In this document: positions 35,801 to 45,461 of the stretch, in pieces
Numbering within the stretch: the stretch's first letter is position 1
How the letters are laid out: each line of letters starts with the position of its first letter
From: Pseudomonas sp. FP453
GTDB lineage: Bacteria > Pseudomonadota > Gammaproteobacteria > Pseudomonadales > Pseudomonadaceae
Direction of reading: 5' to 3'
Assembly: GCF_030687495.1 (NCBI RefSeq)
Contig: NZ_CP117435.1
Location: 310,001 to 374,000 of the forward strand
Length of the DNA: 64,000 bases
Notes under the pieces: model-generated
Databases searched by the model: none
Told to the model about the DNA's origin: nothing
The model's input: only the letters and a program-made list of their open reading frames with translations
Position numbers and translations under genes: made by a program

Positions 35801-38800
35801 TCAACGTGCACAACGACGTGCCGGTCATCACCGTCACCGCCAACACCCTGGAAGAGAACTCGGTCACCACGGGCACCGTCGCCGGTACCTTCGTTGCGAC
35901 CGACGAAGAAACTCCGCGCGCTGGCCTGACGATCACCTTCACTCCAGGCACCAACGGCGCTGGCTACTACGCCATCTCCGGCAACAACGTTGTGCTGACC
36001 AAAGCAGGCGCCGACTTCGTCAACGCCGGCAACCAGCTGCCGAAAATCGACCTGACCGTCACCGACCCTGAAGGCCTGAACTCCAAAGGTTCCGACCAAC
36101 CAGTGGTCAACGTGCACAACGACGTGCCGGTCATCACCGTCACCGCCAACACTCTGGAAGAGAACTCGGTCACCACGGGCACCGTCGCCGGTACCTTTGT
36201 CGCGACCGACGAAGAAACCCCACGTGCTGGCCTGACGATCACCTTCACGGGCAACAGCAACGCGGCTGGCTACTACAGCATCTCTGGCAACAACGTCGTG
36301 CTGACCAAAGCAGGTGCTGACTTCGTCAACGCTGGCAACCAGCTGCCGAAAATCGACCTGACCGTTACTGATCCTGAAGGTCTGAACTCCAAAGGTTCCG
36401 ACCAGCCAGTAGTTAACGTGCATAACGATGTGCCGGTCATCACCGTTACTGCCAACACCCTGGAAGAAAACTCGGTCACTACAGGCACCGTCGCCGGTAC
36501 CTTCGTTGCGACCGACGAAGAGACTCCACGTGCTGGCCTGACGATCACCTTCACTGGCACTAGCAACGCTGCCGGTTACTACGCGCTCTCTGGCAACAAC
36601 GTAGTGCTGACCAAAGCAGGCGCCGACTTCGTCAACGCCGGCAACCAGCTGCCGAAAATCGATCTGACCGTTACTGATCCTGAAGGCCTGAACTCCAAAG
36701 GTTCCGACCAACCAGTGGTCAACGTGCACAACGACGTGCCGGTCATCACCGTCACCGCCAACACTCTGGAAGAGAACTCGGTCACCACGGGCACCGTCGC
36801 CGGTACCTTTGTCGCGACCGACGAAGAAACCCCACGTGCTGGCCTGACGATCACCTTCACTGGCACTAGCAACGCTGCCGGTTACTACGCGATCTCTGGC
36901 AACAACGTTGTGCTGACCAAAGCAGGCGCCGACTTCGTCAACGCCGGCAACCAGCTGCCGAAGATCGACCTGACTGTCGCTGACCCAGAAGGCCTGAGCT
37001 CCAACAACAACGCTCAGCCAGTGGTTAACCTGCACAACGACGTGCCAGTGATCACCATCACGCCGACCACCATCGTTGAAGACACCGCCAAGGTCGGCAC
37101 CGTGGCCGGTACCTTCGTTGCGACCGACGAAGAAACCCCACGTTCGGGCCTGACCATCACCTTCACCGGCACCACCAACGCGAGCGGCTACTACAGCATC
37201 TCCGGCAACAACGTGGTGTTGACCCAGAAAGGTGCTGATTTCGTCAACGCCGGCAACCAGCTGCCGAAGATCGACCTGACCGTTACCGACCCAGAAGGCC
37301 TGAACTCGCATAACGTTGCGCAGCCGACGGTGACCTTGGTCGACGACACCCCAACCGCCACCAACGGCAGCATCCAGAGCAACGAAGACACCCCGGTCGA
37401 ACTGACCTGGGCCACCTTCGGCGTCAAGGATGAAGACTCGGCGAACCCGAAAGTGGTGTTCACCGCGCTGCCTGCCGGTTCCATCGAGTACAACGTCAAC
37501 GGCGTGTGGGTGAAGCTCACCACGGCCGATCTGGCAACCGCCACGTCGGCCGGCAAGGCCTTCAGCCAGGCGGACTTCGATAACCACAACGTGCGTTACA
37601 GCCCGGCGGAGAACGAGTCCGGTGACAGCAGCTTCGGCGGCACCGGCGTGGGCAACAAGCAAGGTCACTACACCGAGCTGAAGTTCCAGGCCACCGACGG
37701 CAACACCAACAGCGAGACCAAAACCATCACCGTGGATATCCATCCGCTGGCGGATGCGGGGGTTGTGACGGTGACTCAGGCCGGCGCTGCGGCGCAGGGC
37801 CTGGTTATCCAGACCTGGACGGGCGGCAACCTGCCGACTGCGTTGGGCACCAACGGTAACGGCGTAGTCAAATCCGACGACCTGATCAAGGTCATCGACG
37901 CCAAAACCGCAGCCAGCGCTGTGTCCACCGGTGTGATCCACACCGTGGCCAACGACAATGTGACGGCCACCACCGCGACCAAGGTCTCGGGCCTGATCTA
38001 CCTGGAAGCGGGCAAGAGCTATACCTTCACCGGTACGGCCGACGACAGCCTGGCAATCACCGTGGGCGGCAAGCTGGTTGCGACCGAAACCTGGAGCAGC
38101 GGCAGCGCGATCACCGGCTCGGCCTACACGCCGACCGAGTCGGGCTACTACACCCTCGATATCTACCACTACAATCAGGCTGGCGCGGGCAACTACAACG
38201 TCAATGTGTCGATCAACAACGCCCCTTCGGTGTCGTTGGGCAGCAGCGGCATCCAGACCTACACCAGCATCGAGGCGTTGAAAGCCGCCGGTGCGGTGCT
38301 GGGCGACAGCCATGTGGTCAATGGCGAGGGTTACTACACCGGGTATGTCTATAACAGCGGCCTGGAAGACACCGTCATCAAGGTCAGCCCGATTACCGCG
38401 ACGTTTGCCGATAACGACGGTTCGGAGTTGCACAAGGTGGAAATCAGCGGCCTGCCGAAAGGCACCGTGATCACCGACGGCACCACCGGTCATACCTACA
38501 CCTCGACCGGCACGGGCACGCTCTACGATGTCAGCACCTGGAACCTGAAAACCCTGACGGTCACGCCGGTCAAGGATTCCACCGGGACCTTCGACCTGAC
38601 CGTGAAGGCAACCTCCACCGAGCAGAGCACCGGTGAAACCGTGACGTCGAGCGGCAAGGTGAGCATCGTGATCACCCCGGTCAACGACGCCCCAGTGCTG
38701 GACCTCAGCACCGCAGACGGCGCTCTCGCCACCGGCTACAGCACCTCGTACACCGAGCGCTCCGACGCCGGCGTTGCGATCACTGCCAGCGTGGGCATTG

Positions 38801-40797
38801 CCGACGTCGACAGCACGCAGATGCAAAGTGCGACCATCACCCTGAAAAACGCCAGCTCGGGCGATCAGCTCAGCTCCAGCCTGATTGCGGTGGGCGGTAC
38901 TTACAAAGGCGTGACCTTAACCAGCGTCGGTACCGACGTCAGCGGCAAGATCGTGCTGACGCTCTCGGGCGTAGCGGATTCGGCCACTTACAAGGCGCTG
39001 CTGGAGTCGTTCCAGTACTCCAGCACCAGCAAGTACCCAACCACCGGTGATCGTCTCATCGACATCTCCGTGAAGGACAGCGCCGGTTCCGACAGCTTGA
39101 GCTCGTCGGTTGCCACCAGCACCATCACGGTCAAGTCGCAGGTTTACACCCTGAACCTGGAAGGCGGCGCGGGTGCCGATACCATCGACCTGGGTTCCAG
39201 CTCGGCGAACAACATTGTGGTCGGCGACAAAGGCGGTATCACCACGCCGGGTACCAACTACAACATCGCGTTCCTCGTCGACACCTCGGGCAGTATCGGT
39301 TCGACCGCCATGAAGTCGATCAAGGATCAGCTCTCGAGCATCTTCGATACCTTGATTGCCAATGCCGCGACTAAAGACTCGGGCGTTGTGAAAGTGCTGC
39401 TGGTGGACTTCGACACCCGCGTCCAGTCTGAAGTCTCGGTCAACCTGGCCGACAAGACCGCCGCCAAGGCTGCCTTGCAGGCCGTGTTGAACCAGATGGT
39501 GTCCAATTCCAGCGACATGACCAACTACCAGGACGCGTTCAAAGCGGCCTCGGATTGGTTCAAGAGCAGCGACGCCACCAGCAACGCCGGTGCGAAAAAC
39601 CTCACGTACTTCATCACCGACGGTTCGCCGAACGTGTACACCGACGTGCAGGGCAACCCGTACCTGGGCTATAGCGGCGGCAACAAGGGCTCCAGCGTTT
39701 ACTTTGACAGCATGGTGAACAACTCCAATTACGTCCTGGGCCAGAGCAGTCCGGTCTACGCCGTGATCAATGGCAACTGGCGGATGATTGTCGATAGCAG
39801 CGGTAAGGTTTACTCCTACGACAGCCGCGGCTACTCGAACTATGAAGGTACGGTTGTGGCCAACAGCAATGGCGGCTTCGACGTTGCTGCGGTCTACAAC
39901 AACTCCAGCACCGCACTGGCAAACGCCAAGACGGCCTACAGCGATCTGGTCAACTCGGTGCCCGACAAAGTCGTGGTCGAGGCGATCGGTCTGGGTTCGA
40001 GCATCGATAGCACCGTGCTCAAGCAGTTCGATACCGACAAGGTGGTTTCCACCATCGACACCGAGAAGCTGGCAGACGCCATCACCGGCCACACCGCCGA
40101 TGCCGGCGCGGACAACGTTTCCGGTGGTTCGGGCAACGACATCCTGTTCGGCGACCTGATCAGCTACAAAGGCCAGGAAGGCAATGCGGCACTCAAGGCC
40201 TTCGCTGCCGAGAAGCTGTCGACTACGCCTGACCTGATTGACGATCGCACCTTGCACCAGTACATCACTGAGCATGTGCAGGACGTCGGGGCCTTGGCCA
40301 ACGCGTCGAACATCTACGGTACCAACGATGGCGCCGACACCCTGCTGGGTGGCGCAGGCAACGACATCCTGTTCGGCCAGGGCGGCAACGACACCCTCAA
40401 TGGCGGTGCCGGCAACGACATCCTGGTGGGCGGCAAGGGCAATGACATCCTGACCGGCGGCGCAGGTGCCGATACCTTCGTCTGGCTCAAAGGCGATACC
40501 AACACCAGCGGCGGCTTTGATCGCATCACTGACTTCAAGCACAGCGAAGGCGACAAGCTGGACCTGTCCGACTTGCTGCAAGGCAATACCGACAGCAACT
40601 TGGATAAGTATCTGAAGCTGACCACCGACTCGTCGGGCAACTCGACGCTGAGCGTGAGCAGCAGCGGTTCGTTTACCACCAGTGGCGGTACGGCCGATGT
40701 GACGATCAAGGTCGATGGCGCGAACTGGGGCAACGGCAGCAGCGCGATCAACAACCTGATCGCCGGTGGCGACCTGACCGTCAAGCACCACGACTGA
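21238..40797 (+). CDS. lapA: LapA, giant RTX biofilm adhesin (frame interrupted twice)
   Basis: Cell-surface adhesin that attaches cells to surfaces and builds biofilm. It is exported by LapEBC, held at the surface and released by LapG. The locus spans 19,560 bp, equivalent to about 6,520 codons. Layout: N-terminal retention module with the LapG site, Ig-like domains, repeat array 1 (18 units), a unique block with a PA14-like domain, repeat array 2 (19 units), a diverged copy of that block, a vWA domain, RTX repeats and a C-terminal secretion signal. Frame breaks near 26818 and 33198-33205 divide it into 21238-26865, 26913-33245 and 33235-40797. First and last segments share the same frame, so the indels cancel overall. 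Good GGAGAG precedes the ATG at 21238. Confidence 0.9.
22648..28155 (+). repeat. lapA tandem array 1: 18 units of 306 bp
   Basis: Each unit encodes 102 residues with the frame [52 protein letters not shown] and [20 protein letters not shown]. The central units 3-17 are nearly identical. Units 1, 2 and 18 at the edges are diverged, as expected when unequal exchange homogenises the middle. Units vary mainly in a four-residue loop before GYY (TNDA, SNTQ, SNDA, SNEA, TNTQ). Confidence 0.9.
26913..33245 (+). CDS. lapA: LapA segment 2: end of array 1, PA14-like block, start of array 2
   Basis: Continues the adhesin in a shifted frame. It carries four more repeats, then a unique region (about 28157-31526). 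That begins with a [15 protein letters not shown] domain, followed by a PA14-like domain ([51 protein letters not shown]) and several cadherin/Ig-like domains with NDAPV signatures. Array 2 follows with [19 protein letters not shown] units. The frame ends at 33245 because two bases are missing near 33198 and 33205. The GTG at 26913 is only a formal start inside repeat sequence. Confidence 0.7.
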   Translation: MVNLHNDVPVITVVVANTLEENSAVEGTVAGTFVAKDEETPRDGLTISFTPGTNTQGYYAIVGNNVVLTKEGADFVNAGNQLPKIDLTVTDPEGLNSKGSDQPVVNLHNDVPVITVVANTLEENSAVEGTVAGTFVAKDEETPRDGLTISFTPGSNEAGYYAIVGNNVVLTKEGADFVNAGNQLPKIDLTVTDPEGLNSKGSDQPVVNLHNDVPVITVVANTLEENSAVEGTVAGTFVAKDEETPRDGLTISFTPGSNEAGYYAIVGNNVVLTQAGANFVNAGNQLPKIDLTVTDPEGLNSKGSDQPVVNLHNDAPVIEIAANTIVEDTASAGTVAGTFTATDEETPRDGLTIDFTGNSNADGYYSLSGNNVVLTQKGADFVNAGNQLPKIDLTVTDPQGLHSNGTGQPTVTLVDDTPTAIDNHIEGNEDTPIELTWATFGVQDEDTTSPGVVFTSLPAGSIEYKVDGEWVKLTTADLKTDTSAGKVFTQADFDAHNVRYSPAENESGDDTFGGTGVGNKQGDYTELKFQATDGNSYSDTKTITVDIHPVTDVPVLTIGQVPTGLTIQTWTGGNLPGALGTNGQGVTDSNTLIKVINGQAAGSAATTGVTSDVNNGNVAEGTATKVSGLVYLEAGKSYTFTGTADDSLAITVGGKLVASETWSQGSGINGSAFTPTESGYYTLDIYHYNQNGPGNYNVNVSVNNGPSVSLGSSGVQTYTSIEALKDAGMVLGDSHVVNGEGYYTGNVYNHGLEDTAIKIAPIDVKFVDTDGSESHKVEISGLPEGTVLTDGTHTITSTGANTLYDVSTWNLGTLSVTPFKDSTASFDLTVKATAKEQSTGVEEVTTGKISVVVTAVNDAPVLGNESTNAFGDTYIEGKPGGYVAANLTITDVDNTTLQSAKVTLVNHLTDDVLIADVSNTKITVSYDKTTGVLTLSGEATKAEYQEVLRSVHFASESEDPSPVNRNLTITVNDGQADSAPVTSVIYVVPVNDAPVISFDSTKFVEQKGAVALVEKLSITDVDNQTFSKVVVTVDHLVSGDLLTNADVLKALAVAGITITESGSAADGKIVYTLTSNLPAGSSAADFIKLVEAITFQAPGNNPAGTDRTVSISVTDNGGGNLDREPPETSTANGKVTVELFNDAPTATGSSTGADEDHAATIVLSGADVDGTVAKFVITTLPENGKLYSDESMTTELKVGDSVPAGADGKALVYFNPTADWSGTTAVTFTAVDNAGKASDVTTAPVTIAPVTDTPHLGLLGGGVVSAINFDSANLNGSWGTVAVGNANNAAGTGPATQWMTGNSDGKVEIGQSSIYGVETPGNSQVIELEKNAGDDSSLYTIIKAESGTAYSISVDYSPRLGHENDSVIDVFWGGVKVGTLDTTVVGMKTYTFVVPVTADGDAKLEFKAPAGDTNNSYGGVLDNISVTQVLNTGLEDHAIKLSAIDAYATDKDGSETLKLEISGIPAGATISDGAGHTFTATAGNQSVDISDWSRATLVYNPVANAYGVVNLTVTATAQDGDALPKSESITLPINVISVNDLPVIEVVANALVEGQVAEGTVAGNFTVSDVETPVAQLKVTFTGDSNKDGYYTLVGNAVVLTLAGANFVNAGNKLPAIDLTVTDADKGSAHDAATPDVTLVNDVPVITVAPATIEENSAAVGTVAGTFTATDEETPRSGLTITFTPDSNSAGYYAIDGNNVVLTKAGADFVNAGNQLPKIDLTVTDPAGAHSNGEGQPTVNLVNDVPVITVAPATIEENSAAVGTVAGTFTATDEETPRSGLTITFTGNSNSAGYYAIDGNNVVLTKAGADFVNAGNQLPKIDLTVTDPAGAHSNGEGQPTVNLVNDVPVITVAPATIEENSAAVGTVAGTFTATDEETPRSGLTITFTGNSNSAGYYAIDGNNVVLTKAGADFVNAGNQLPKIDLTVTDPAGAHSNGEGQPTVNLVNDVPVITVAPATIEENSAAVGTVAGTFTATDEETPRSGLTITFTPGSNSAGYYAIDGNNVVLTKAGADFVNAGNQLPKIDLTVTDPAGAHSNGEGQPTVNLVNDVPVITVAPATIEENSAAVGTVAGTFTATDEETPRSGLTITFTPGTTLMLLRHRRQQCCAD
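28157..29500 (+). repeat. lapA PA14-like block, copy 1
   Basis: About 450 residues from [21 protein letters not shown] to [18 protein letters not shown], matching copy 2 at 37342-38700 in order and largely in sequence. It directly follows array 1 as copy 2 follows array 2. Confidence 0.8.
31527..37340 (+). repeat. lapA tandem array 2: 19 units of 306 bp in two subfamilies
   Basis: One diverged entry unit ([16 protein letters not shown]) is followed by seven units with [13 protein letters not shown] and [12 protein letters not shown], ten units with [13 protein letters not shown] and [12 protein letters not shown], and one diverged exit unit ([13 protein letters not shown]). Subfamilies do not mix, so exchange has been local. 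Confidence 0.9.
33235..40797 (+). CDS. lapA: LapA segment 3: end of array 2, PA14-like block 2, vWA, RTX repeats, secretion signal
   Basis: Back in the frame of segment 1. It holds the rest of array 2, then a second copy of the [15 protein letters not shown] plus PA14-like block (37342-38700). A vWA domain starts near 39261 with the MIDAS motif DTSGS in [10 protein letters not shown], followed by TDGSPN. RTX calcium-binding nonapeptides occupy about 40110-40480 ([47 protein letters not shown]). The last 100 residues form the C-terminal type I secretion signal region ([11 protein letters not shown]). A three-base insertion at 34141-34150 gives GNRNVV in place of GNNVV. Confidence 0.8.
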   Translation: MLTKAGADFVNAGNQLPKIDLTVTDPAGAHSNGEGQPTVNLVNDVPVITVAPATIEENSAAVGTVAGTFTATDEETPRSGLTITFTPGTNTDGYYAIDGNNVVLTKAGADFVNAGNQLPKIDLTVTDPAGAHSNGEGQPTVNLVNDVPVITVAPATIEENSAAVGTVAGTFTATDEETPRSGLTITFTPGTNTDGYYAIDGNNVVLTKAGADFVNAGNQLPKIDLTVTDPAGAHSNGEGQPTVNVHNDVPVITVTANTLEENSVTTGTVAGTFVATDEETPRAGLTITFTGNSNAAGYYSISGNRNVVLTKAGADFVNAGNQLPKIDLTVTDPEGLNSKGSDQPVVNVHNDVPVITVTANTLEENSVTTGTVAGTFVATDEETPRAGLTITFTGTSNAAGYYAISGNNVVLTKAGADFVNAGNQLPKIDLTVTDPEGLNSKGSDQPVVNVHNDVPVITVTANTLEENSVTTGTVAGTFVATDEETPRAGLTITFTPGTNGAGYYAISGNNVVLTKAGADFVNAGNQLPKIDLTVTDPEGLNSSNNAQPVVNLHNDVPVITVVANTLEENSVTTGTVAGTFVATDEETPRAGLTITFTGNSNAAGYYSISGNNVVLTKAGADFVNAGNQLPKIDLTVTDPEGLNSKGSDQPVVNVHNDVPVITVTANTLEENSVTTGTVAGTFVATDEETPRAGLTITFTGTSNAAGYYAISGNNVVLTKAGADFVNAGNQLPKIDLTVTDPEGLNSKGSDQPVVNVHNDVPVITVTANTLEENSVTTGTVAGTFVATDEETPRAGLTITFTPGTNGAGYYAISGNNVVLTKAGADFVNAGNQLPKIDLTVTDPEGLNSKGSDQPVVNVHNDVPVITVTANTLEENSVTTGTVAGTFVATDEETPRAGLTITFTPGTNGAGYYAISGNNVVLTKAGADFVNAGNQLPKIDLTVTDPEGLNSKGSDQPVVNVHNDVPVITVTANTLEENSVTTGTVAGTFVATDEETPRAGLTITFTGNSNAAGYYSISGNNVVLTKAGADFVNAGNQLPKIDLTVTDPEGLNSKGSDQPVVNVHNDVPVITVTANTLEENSVTTGTVAGTFVATDEETPRAGLTITFTGTSNAAGYYALSGNNVVLTKAGADFVNAGNQLPKIDLTVTDPEGLNSKGSDQPVVNVHNDVPVITVTANTLEENSVTTGTVAGTFVATDEETPRAGLTITFTGTSNAAGYYAISGNNVVLTKAGADFVNAGNQLPKIDLTVADPEGLSSNNNAQPVVNLHNDVPVITITPTTIVEDTAKVGTVAGTFVATDEETPRSGLTITFTGTTNASGYYSISGNNVVLTQKGADFVNAGNQLPKIDLTVTDPEGLNSHNVAQPTVTLVDDTPTATNGSIQSNEDTPVELTWATFGVKDEDSANPKVVFTALPAGSIEYNVNGVWVKLTTADLATATSAGKAFSQADFDNHNVRYSPAENESGDSSFGGTGVGNKQGHYTELKFQATDGNTNSETKTITVDIHPLADAGVVTVTQAGAAAQGLVIQTWTGGNLPTALGTNGNGVVKSDDLIKVIDAKTAASAVSTGVIHTVANDNVTATTATKVSGLIYLEAGKSYTFTGTADDSLAITVGGKLVATETWSSGSAITGSAYTPTESGYYTLDIYHYNQAGAGNYNVNVSINNAPSVSLGSSGIQTYTSIEALKAAGAVLGDSHVVNGEGYYTGYVYNSGLEDTVIKVSPITATFADNDGSELHKVEISGLPKGTVITDGTTGHTYTSTGTGTLYDVSTWNLKTLTVTPVKDSTGTFDLTVKATSTEQSTGETVTSSGKVSIVITPVNDAPVLDLSTADGALATGYSTSYTERSDAGVAITASVGIADVDSTQMQSATITLKNASSGDQLSSSLIAVGGTYKGVTLTSVGTDVSGKIVLTLSGVADSATYKALLESFQYSSTSKYPTTGDRLIDISVKDSAGSDSLSSSVATSTITVKSQVYTLNLEGGAGADTIDLGSSSANNIVVGDKGGITTPGTNYNIAFLVDTSGSIGSTAMKSIKDQLSSIFDTLIANAATKDSGVVKVLLVDFDTRVQSEVSVNLADKTAAKAALQAVLNQMVSNSSDMTNYQDAFKAASDWFKSSDATSNAGAKNLTYFITDGSPNVYTDVQGNPYLGYSGGNKGSSVYFDSMVNNSNYVLGQSSPVYAVINGNWRMIVDSSGKVYSYDSRGYSNYEGTVVANSNGGFDVAAVYNNSSTALANAKTAYSDLVNSVPDKVVVEAIGLGSSIDSTVLKQFDTDKVVSTIDTEKLADAITGHTADAGADNVSGGSGNDILFGDLISYKGQEGNAALKAFAAEKLSTTPDLIDDRTLHQYITEHVQDVGALANASNIYGTNDGADTLLGGAGNDILFGQGGNDTLNGGAGNDILVGGKGNDILTGGAGADTFVWLKGDTNTSGGFDRITDFKHSEGDKLDLSDLLQGNTDSNLDKYLKLTTDSSGNSTLSVSSSGSFTTSGGTADVTIKVDGANWGNGSSAINNLIAGGDLTVKHHD
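37342..38700 (+). repeat. lapA PA14-like block, copy 2
   Basis: Diverged duplicate of 28157-29500 (for example [20 protein letters not shown] against the copy-1 [20 protein letters not shown]). PA14-like domains in adhesins can bind carbohydrate; that role here is inference. Confidence 0.8.
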
Positions 40798-40921
40798 TCA
40801 CCACCGGGGCGGCAATCTTTCGGGATTGGCGCCCCAGTGGCATCGGCTTCGGGGAAATGTGTGTAATCTCTGTGGGCGTCGTGCGCGGCGCCTGCAGGGA
40901 TTTTTTATTGGGAGAACGCTG

Positions 40922-41260
40922 ATGTTCTACGTGCAACGCGATCAAAACAACGCTTTGGTACGCGTCGAGGCGCAGGCCTACGCGGAAGCCACCGAGACGC
41001 TACCGGCGGACCATCACGAGATCCAGGCGTGGTTTGCCGGCGATGAGATCGAAGACAGCCTCAAGCAGCTCAAGAACAGTGACCTTGAGATGATTCGAGT
41101 GCTCGACGACTTGATCCAGGTGCTGACATCCAAAGGCGTGATCCGCATCACCGACTTGCCGCCGGCGGCACAGGCCAAGTTTCTGGAGCGGACCCAGGCC
41201 CGGGCGGCGCTGGGCGGCTTGAGTGAACTGATCAATGACGATGAAACCGGCCTGATCTGA
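40922..41260 (+). CDS. conserved hypothetical protein between lapA and lapD
   Basis: 112 residues starting MFYVQRDQNNALVRVEAQAY, acidic and mostly helical, without signal peptide or membrane segment. The middle part (LKQLKNSDLEMIRVLDDLIQVLTSKGVIRITDLPPAAQAKFLERTQ split over two helices) resembles small cytoplasmic proteins often named tryptophan synthase subunit beta-like in Pseudomonas annotation; the name has no functional support. GGGAG lies six bases before the ATG. It lies 125 bp after lapA on the same strand and converges with lapD. A role in the Lap system is possible by position only. Confidence 0.75.
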   Translation: MFYVQRDQNNALVRVEAQAYAEATETLPADHHEIQAWFAGDEIEDSLKQLKNSDLEMIRVLDDLIQVLTSKGVIRITDLPPAAQAKFLERTQARAALGGLSELINDDETGLI

Positions 41261-41270
41261 ACACGCCACA

Positions 41271-41299
41271 CCTCCTTTACGGCATCCGCGTCAAGGAGG
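41271..41299. terminator. possible convergent terminator
   Basis: CCTCCTT / AAGGAGG with a 15-base loop between the converging 40922 gene and lapD. There is no clear T-tract, so the call is weak. Confidence 0.3.
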
Positions 41300-41316
41300 C
41301 ATGAGGCTTCGATGTT

Positions 41317-43263
41317 TTACTTCCAGGGCGCCGGTTCACCGACCAGTTGGCCTTGTACCCCTTCGACGCCCATCTCGCGGATTACCCGCAACTCACCCTC
41401 GGTTTCCACGCGCTCGGCAATCAACGGCAGGTCAATGCTGTGGGCGGCCCGTTGGATGGCTTCGATAAAGATGCGCTTGTGGCTTTCCTGGTCAATGGCG
41501 CGGATGTAACTGCCGTCGATCTTGAGGTAGGCCAGGCCCAGGTTCGCCAGGTTGCCGATCATGCTGAAACGCCCACCGAAACGCTGCAGGCCAAGGCTGT
41601 AGCCGAGGCTGCGCATGCGCCGCAGCATCACCTCAAGCTGGGTTTGCTCGGGCACTTGCTCTTCACCGATTTCCAGGATCAGGCGCGGCCCCAGTGCCGG
41701 GTGCTGGGCCAGTCGTTCGAAGATCTGCTCCATGGCCTGCGGGTCGTTCAACGTGGCGGCGGAAAGGTTCAGGGCCACTGACTGGTTGTGCTGGGCCAAT
41801 TGCTTGATGACCAGATCGAGCATCACTTGGTCGAGGCGCGCGGTCCAGCCGAAGCGCTCCAGCCACGGCAGGAAGTGACCGGCCGCGATGGTCTGGTCCT
41901 CGTTGTCGAGCAGGCGCGACAACACCTTGTAATGCAGCACTCGCTGGGTATCGCTGCTGCTCACCACCGGCTGGAAGAACAGGCGGAAACGCCCTTGCTT
42001 CAGGGCGTGGTCGAGCAGGGTATGCCAGCTGTGCGGGTCATCGCTGACGGTGCCGGCGGTCTGGTGCTCCAGGCACACCCAGGTCTGGCCGCTGCTGGCT
42101 TCCGCCTGGGCCAGGGCCTGGTCGGCCAGCATCAGCAGGTCGGCCGAGGCGTCGCCGGGGTTGTACGGGGCCAGGCCGATATAGGCCACGGTGGGCATGT
42201 CGGTGGCGCCGGTTTCGTGCAGGCTTTGCAGGGTGGTTTCCAGCTCCTGGGCCAATTGCCGGGCTTCGTCACGCACCAGGCCTGGCGCGAGCACCGCGAA
42301 TTCACCACCACGGCTGCGGGTGATCAGGTTGTGGGTTTCCGGGTATTTGGCGCAGGTGCGCACCAGTTGCTGGCTGACGGCTTGCAGCAACTGGTCGGTG
42401 CGTTGCCCGCCGAGGCGCTGGTTGAGGCCGCCGAGGTCGTTGACGCGCAGTATCAGCAGGTAGCCGGAGCTGGGCTCTTCCAGGTTGCTGACGCGGGAGC
42501 TGAGCTGCATCTCGAAATAACGCCGGTTGGCCAGGCCCGTCAGGCTGTCCTGGTAGGACTCCACGCGCAGTTTCTCGCTGCGTTCGGTCTGCTCGTGGAA
42601 CAGTGCCTTGAGCTTCTCCACCATCTGGTTCATGGCTTGCACCACGCGGCGCAATTCCGGGGTGCGCGGCAGGTCGGGCAGGCTGAGGAATTCACGCCGG
42701 GCAATGGCGTGGGATTGCTCGACCATATAGTCCAGCGGCCTGAGCTGACGCCGCAGCAGCAAGGCCCCGAGGATCGCACTCGCCGCCCCGCACAGCAGCA
42801 GCCAGCCGAGGCTGCCCAGGGCGCTTTGCCAGAGTTTGGCCAGGGCGAACATTGGGTGGCTCACCACCTCCACGCGCGCCGCCTGCTGCCAGCCACGGCT
42901 GACGATGGCATCGCCGCCGGCCGGCGCGAGGCCGATCATCTTCACGAACCAGGCCGGCACGCCATTGGCGTCGGGCTCGGCAGAGCGTTCCACCAGCACC
43001 TGGTCATTGCTCAGGTCGATCACGCGGATGCTGGCGTAGTAGCCACTGTCAAAGATCGAGCTGACCATCAGTTCGGTCATCGCCGGGTCGTCGATGTTCG
43101 GCGTCAGCGACAGCGCCAGCGCGGTGGCCGCGTCCTGGGCGTGGGAGCGCAGCTGGTTGACGTACTGGGTACGCGAGCTTTCCAGGCTGACCACGAAGCT
43201 ACCGCTGAAGGCGACCACGAGAAACACACAGATAGCGATCAGCAATTGTTTGAACAGTGACAT
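41317..43263 (-). CDS. lapD: LapD, inner-membrane c-di-GMP receptor controlling LapG
   Basis: Inside-out signalling protein: when c-di-GMP is bound inside, the periplasmic domain sequesters LapG and LapA stays on the surface. It has 648 residues. Membrane helices lie at about 7-27 and 152-172 with a LapD/MoxY-type periplasmic domain between them (LESSRTQYVNQLRSHAQDAATALAL). A HAMP domain (RRQLRPLDYMVEQSHAIARREF) follows. The GGDEF domain has a degenerate RGGEF near residue 318 and the EAL domain has KVLSRL near residue 447 in place of EAL, so neither should be catalytic. AGGAG precedes the ATG. It lies 11 bp after lapG and is co-transcribed. Confidence 0.95.
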   Translation of the reverse strand: MSLFKQLLIAICVFLVVAFSGSFVVSLESSRTQYVNQLRSHAQDAATALALSLTPNIDDPAMTELMVSSIFDSGYYASIRVIDLSNDQVLVERSAEPDANGVPAWFVKMIGLAPAGGDAIVSRGWQQAARVEVVSHPMFALAKLWQSALGSLGWLLLCGAASAILGALLLRRQLRPLDYMVEQSHAIARREFLSLPDLPRTPELRRVVQAMNQMVEKLKALFHEQTERSEKLRVESYQDSLTGLANRRYFEMQLSSRVSNLEEPSSGYLLILRVNDLGGLNQRLGGQRTDQLLQAVSQQLVRTCAKYPETHNLITRSRGGEFAVLAPGLVRDEARQLAQELETTLQSLHETGATDMPTVAYIGLAPYNPGDASADLLMLADQALAQAEASSGQTWVCLEHQTAGTVSDDPHSWHTLLDHALKQGRFRLFFQPVVSSSDTQRVLHYKVLSRLLDNEDQTIAAGHFLPWLERFGWTARLDQVMLDLVIKQLAQHNQSVALNLSAATLNDPQAMEQIFERLAQHPALGPRLILEIGEEQVPEQTQLEVMLRRMRSLGYSLGLQRFGGRFSMIGNLANLGLAYLKIDGSYIRAIDQESHKRIFIEAIQRAAHSIDLPLIAERVETEGELRVIREMGVEGVQGQLVGEPAPWK

Positions 43264-43274
43264 CGTAGCTCCTG

Positions 43275-43967
43275 TTAATTATCCGAACTGGCCGGAAACC
43301 CTTCGGCGGTCATTTTCTTCAAGACATCCTGCCAGCGCGACAGGCGCTTGGTGTCACCGACTTTCTTGTTGCCCGCCGCCCCGGTCAGCCACAACCCTTC
43401 ACCGTTGAACGCGTAGACCGGCAGCAGGTCGGTGCGCTGGCTGGCGGGCAGGATCGGGTCCATCAGGCTGTCCAGGACCAACGGCATGGCTTCGGGGCTG
43501 GCGTAGTAGGTCAGCACCATGTGCGCGCGGTTCTGGCGCAAGGCCTTTACGTAGGTAATGCGCAGCTTGTCGGCCGGGATGCCGAGGTTACGCAGGCTGA
43601 AGTATTTGGCGATGGCGTAGTCTTCGCAGTCACCGGCGCCTTTCCACAGGGATTGAATGGGGGTCGCCCAGTAATCAATCTCGTGCCACAGGTCGATATC
43701 TTCTTCGTACTTCATCTGCCGGTTGAAGAACAGGTTGACCACTTTGAGTTGCTCAAGCTCGCCGATTTGCTTTTGCGTCGACAGCAGGTTTTGCCAGGCA
43801 TCGATGCGTTGGCGCCCGGCGCCGAGTGGGCCATAGAGCGCCTCGGCGCGACGGCTGATCTGGCTGAAATCCCAATCGGCATGCAAATCGCCCAGCAGCC
43901 CGCCACCCAGCATCAGCGTGATGGCAAAACCGAACAGAATCCGGGGGATTTTAAAGCGTATCGCCAC
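43275..43967 (-). CDS. lapG: LapG, periplasmic cysteine protease that releases LapA
   Basis: Transglutaminase-like calcium-dependent cysteine protease (BTLCP family) that cleaves the LapA N-terminus after the first alanine of TAAG. It has 230 residues from a GTG at 43967. An N-terminal hydrophobic export segment is followed by the catalytic triad: Cys114 in GAGDCEDYA, His149 in NRAHMVL and Asp166 in LVLDSL. DWDFSQISRRAEALYG is typical of the family. The ribosome site is weak, and known homologues are somewhat longer at the N-terminus, so the start is uncertain. Confidence 0.94.
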   Translation of the reverse strand: MAIRFKIPRILFGFAITLMLGGGLLGDLHADWDFSQISRRAEALYGPLGAGRQRIDAWQNLLSTQKQIGELEQLKVVNLFFNRQMKYEEDIDLWHEIDYWATPIQSLWKGAGDCEDYAIAKYFSLRNLGIPADKLRITYVKALRQNRAHMVLTYYASPEAMPLVLDSLMDPILPASQRTDLLPVYAFNGEGLWLTGAAGNKKVGDTKRLSRWQDVLKKMTAEGFPASSDN

Positions 43968-44075
43968 AGCTATACCCGAGCTTGCAGCCTGGAAGGTGCG
44001 GCAATGGTGCGGTGATAGCGGGTAAAAAACAATGGCACGGTGAAATCACGGGGCCAGAAATAACGGGATTTAAAC

Positions 44076-44089
44076 GTCAGTAAATTGGC
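44076..44089. promoter_or_regulatory. FleQ-type box between lapG and bcsQ-like gene
   Basis: GTCAGTAAATTGGC matches the FleQ consensus GTCAATAAATTGAC at 12 of 14 positions. It lies in the 290-bp divergent spacer, 109 bp before lapG and 171 bp before the bcsQ-like gene, and could serve either. Confidence 0.5.
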
Positions 44090-44259
44090 TGTTTTCCGCT
44101 CGTCCGAAAGAAGGCTGAGAATATCACCAAAATAATGACACCCCCTGATCTCTGTCACAAAATGGCCCAACGACAGCGCCTACAAAAAGACTGCGGTAAG
44201 CCCCTTGTTTTCTTGCCGACCTCCCACGTCTTTAAACGCGCCGTGAAGGAGCTCCGGCC

Positions 44260-45219
44260 ATGAGCCGCACTGATGATCTGTTTGCCTTGTTCGGCAAGGG
44301 CGTGTCCCGCGACCCGGAAGGGCGCAACGCTCGACTGCACTTTTTCGGCACCATCCCCTTCGATGATGGCACTCGCGTGAATGCGAAGGACGGTTCGCGC
44401 TTCAGCGCCAACACGCCTTATGCCTACGAACACACCCTGCCTTTTGATTCGAATGCGCCGCACCCGAAGGTGCTGGCCGTGGTTTCCGTCAATGGTGGCG
44501 TGGGCCGCAGTACCCTGGTCACGGCTCTGAGCAGCGGTTTGCAGCGCCTGGGCGAGTCGGTGGTGGCATTGGACCTCGACCCGCAGAACGCCCTGCGCCA
44601 GCACTTTGGTGTGGGCCATGAGCTACCGGGTATCGGCCGCACCAGCTTGATCAATGCGCAATGGCAGAGTGTCTTGCAAGCGGGGTTTGCCGGTTGCCAG
44701 GTGATGCCCTTTGGCGACACCGATGTGCAGCAGCAGGAAAACCTCCAGCGCTGGCTCACCCGCGAGCCGACATGGCTGGCGCAGCGCCTGTCGGTGCTGG
44801 GCTTGAGCGAGCGCCAGACGGTGATCATCGATACCCCCGCTGGCAACAATGCGTACCTGCACCAAGCACTGAACGTCGCCGACATCGTGCTGGTGGTGGT
44901 CCAGCCGGACGCCGCCTGCCTCGGCACGCTGGACCAGATGGAGGCCTTGTTGGCGCCTTACCGTGAGCGCCATCACCCGCCGCGTTGTCACTTCGTGATC
45001 AACCAGTTGGATGAGCATTCGGCGTTCAGCCTGGACATGGTCGAAGCGTTCAAGCTGCGCCTGGGTGAACAGCTGCTGGATGTCGTGCACCGCGATCTGT
45101 CCTTCAGCGAAGCCCTGGCCTTTGGTTCAGACCCGCTGGATAACGTGGGCCAGAGCCTCGCCAGCGACGATATCAACGAGCTGTGCCGGGTGCTGACCAG
45201 GGCAAAAAACACGCCTTGA
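44260..45219 (+). CDS. bcsQ: BcsQ/YhjQ-like ParA-MinD family ATPase, orphan
   Basis: Deviant Walker-type ATPase related to the BcsQ/WssA proteins that position cellulose synthesis at the pole. It has 319 residues. An N-terminal extension of about 70 residues (MSRTDDLFALFGKGVSRDPE) precedes the ATPase fold: a P-loop VNGGVGRSTLV near residue 78, switch-type ALDLDPQNAL, and VIIDTPAGNNAYL as Walker B. Both P-loop lysines of the ParA signature (KGGVGKT) are replaced, by asparagine and arginine. AAGGAG precedes the ATG. No cellulose synthase genes follow in this window; the next gene is on the other strand. Placement beside lapG suggests a link to surface attachment. Confidence 0.8.
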   Translation: MSRTDDLFALFGKGVSRDPEGRNARLHFFGTIPFDDGTRVNAKDGSRFSANTPYAYEHTLPFDSNAPHPKVLAVVSVNGGVGRSTLVTALSSGLQRLGESVVALDLDPQNALRQHFGVGHELPGIGRTSLINAQWQSVLQAGFAGCQVMPFGDTDVQQQENLQRWLTREPTWLAQRLSVLGLSERQTVIIDTPAGNNAYLHQALNVADIVLVVVQPDAACLGTLDQMEALLAPYRERHHPPRCHFVINQLDEHSAFSLDMVEAFKLRLGEQLLDVVHRDLSFSEALAFGSDPLDNVGQSLASDDINELCRVLTRAKNTP

Positions 45220-45461
45220 GCGGGCGCGTTATAGGCAAGATGCCAAATGCTTATGCACAATTGGTTGGTTGCTGACGGGGTTAAACAGCGATTCTGTGGA
45301 TCTGTTCTCAACACGTCGCAACTACCTGTTTTACGTGTGTTTTATTTTGTGAACAAAAAATGATCAGCCTGGCTTTTGGCCGCTAACGCAGACGGCTACA
45401 GGCGCTGTAAAGAATTCATCAACAGAGTTATCCACAGGATTGGGTGCGACAATCTTGCCCT

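Noticed and set aside
22648..37340. Regular repeats considered as a CRISPR or satellite array
   Set aside because: The 306-bp units are coding, in frame and lack short repeats with unique spacers.
40805..40833. GC-rich inverted repeat after lapA as terminator
   Set aside because: The stem is imperfect and no T-tract follows; it also lies within reach of the next gene's leader.
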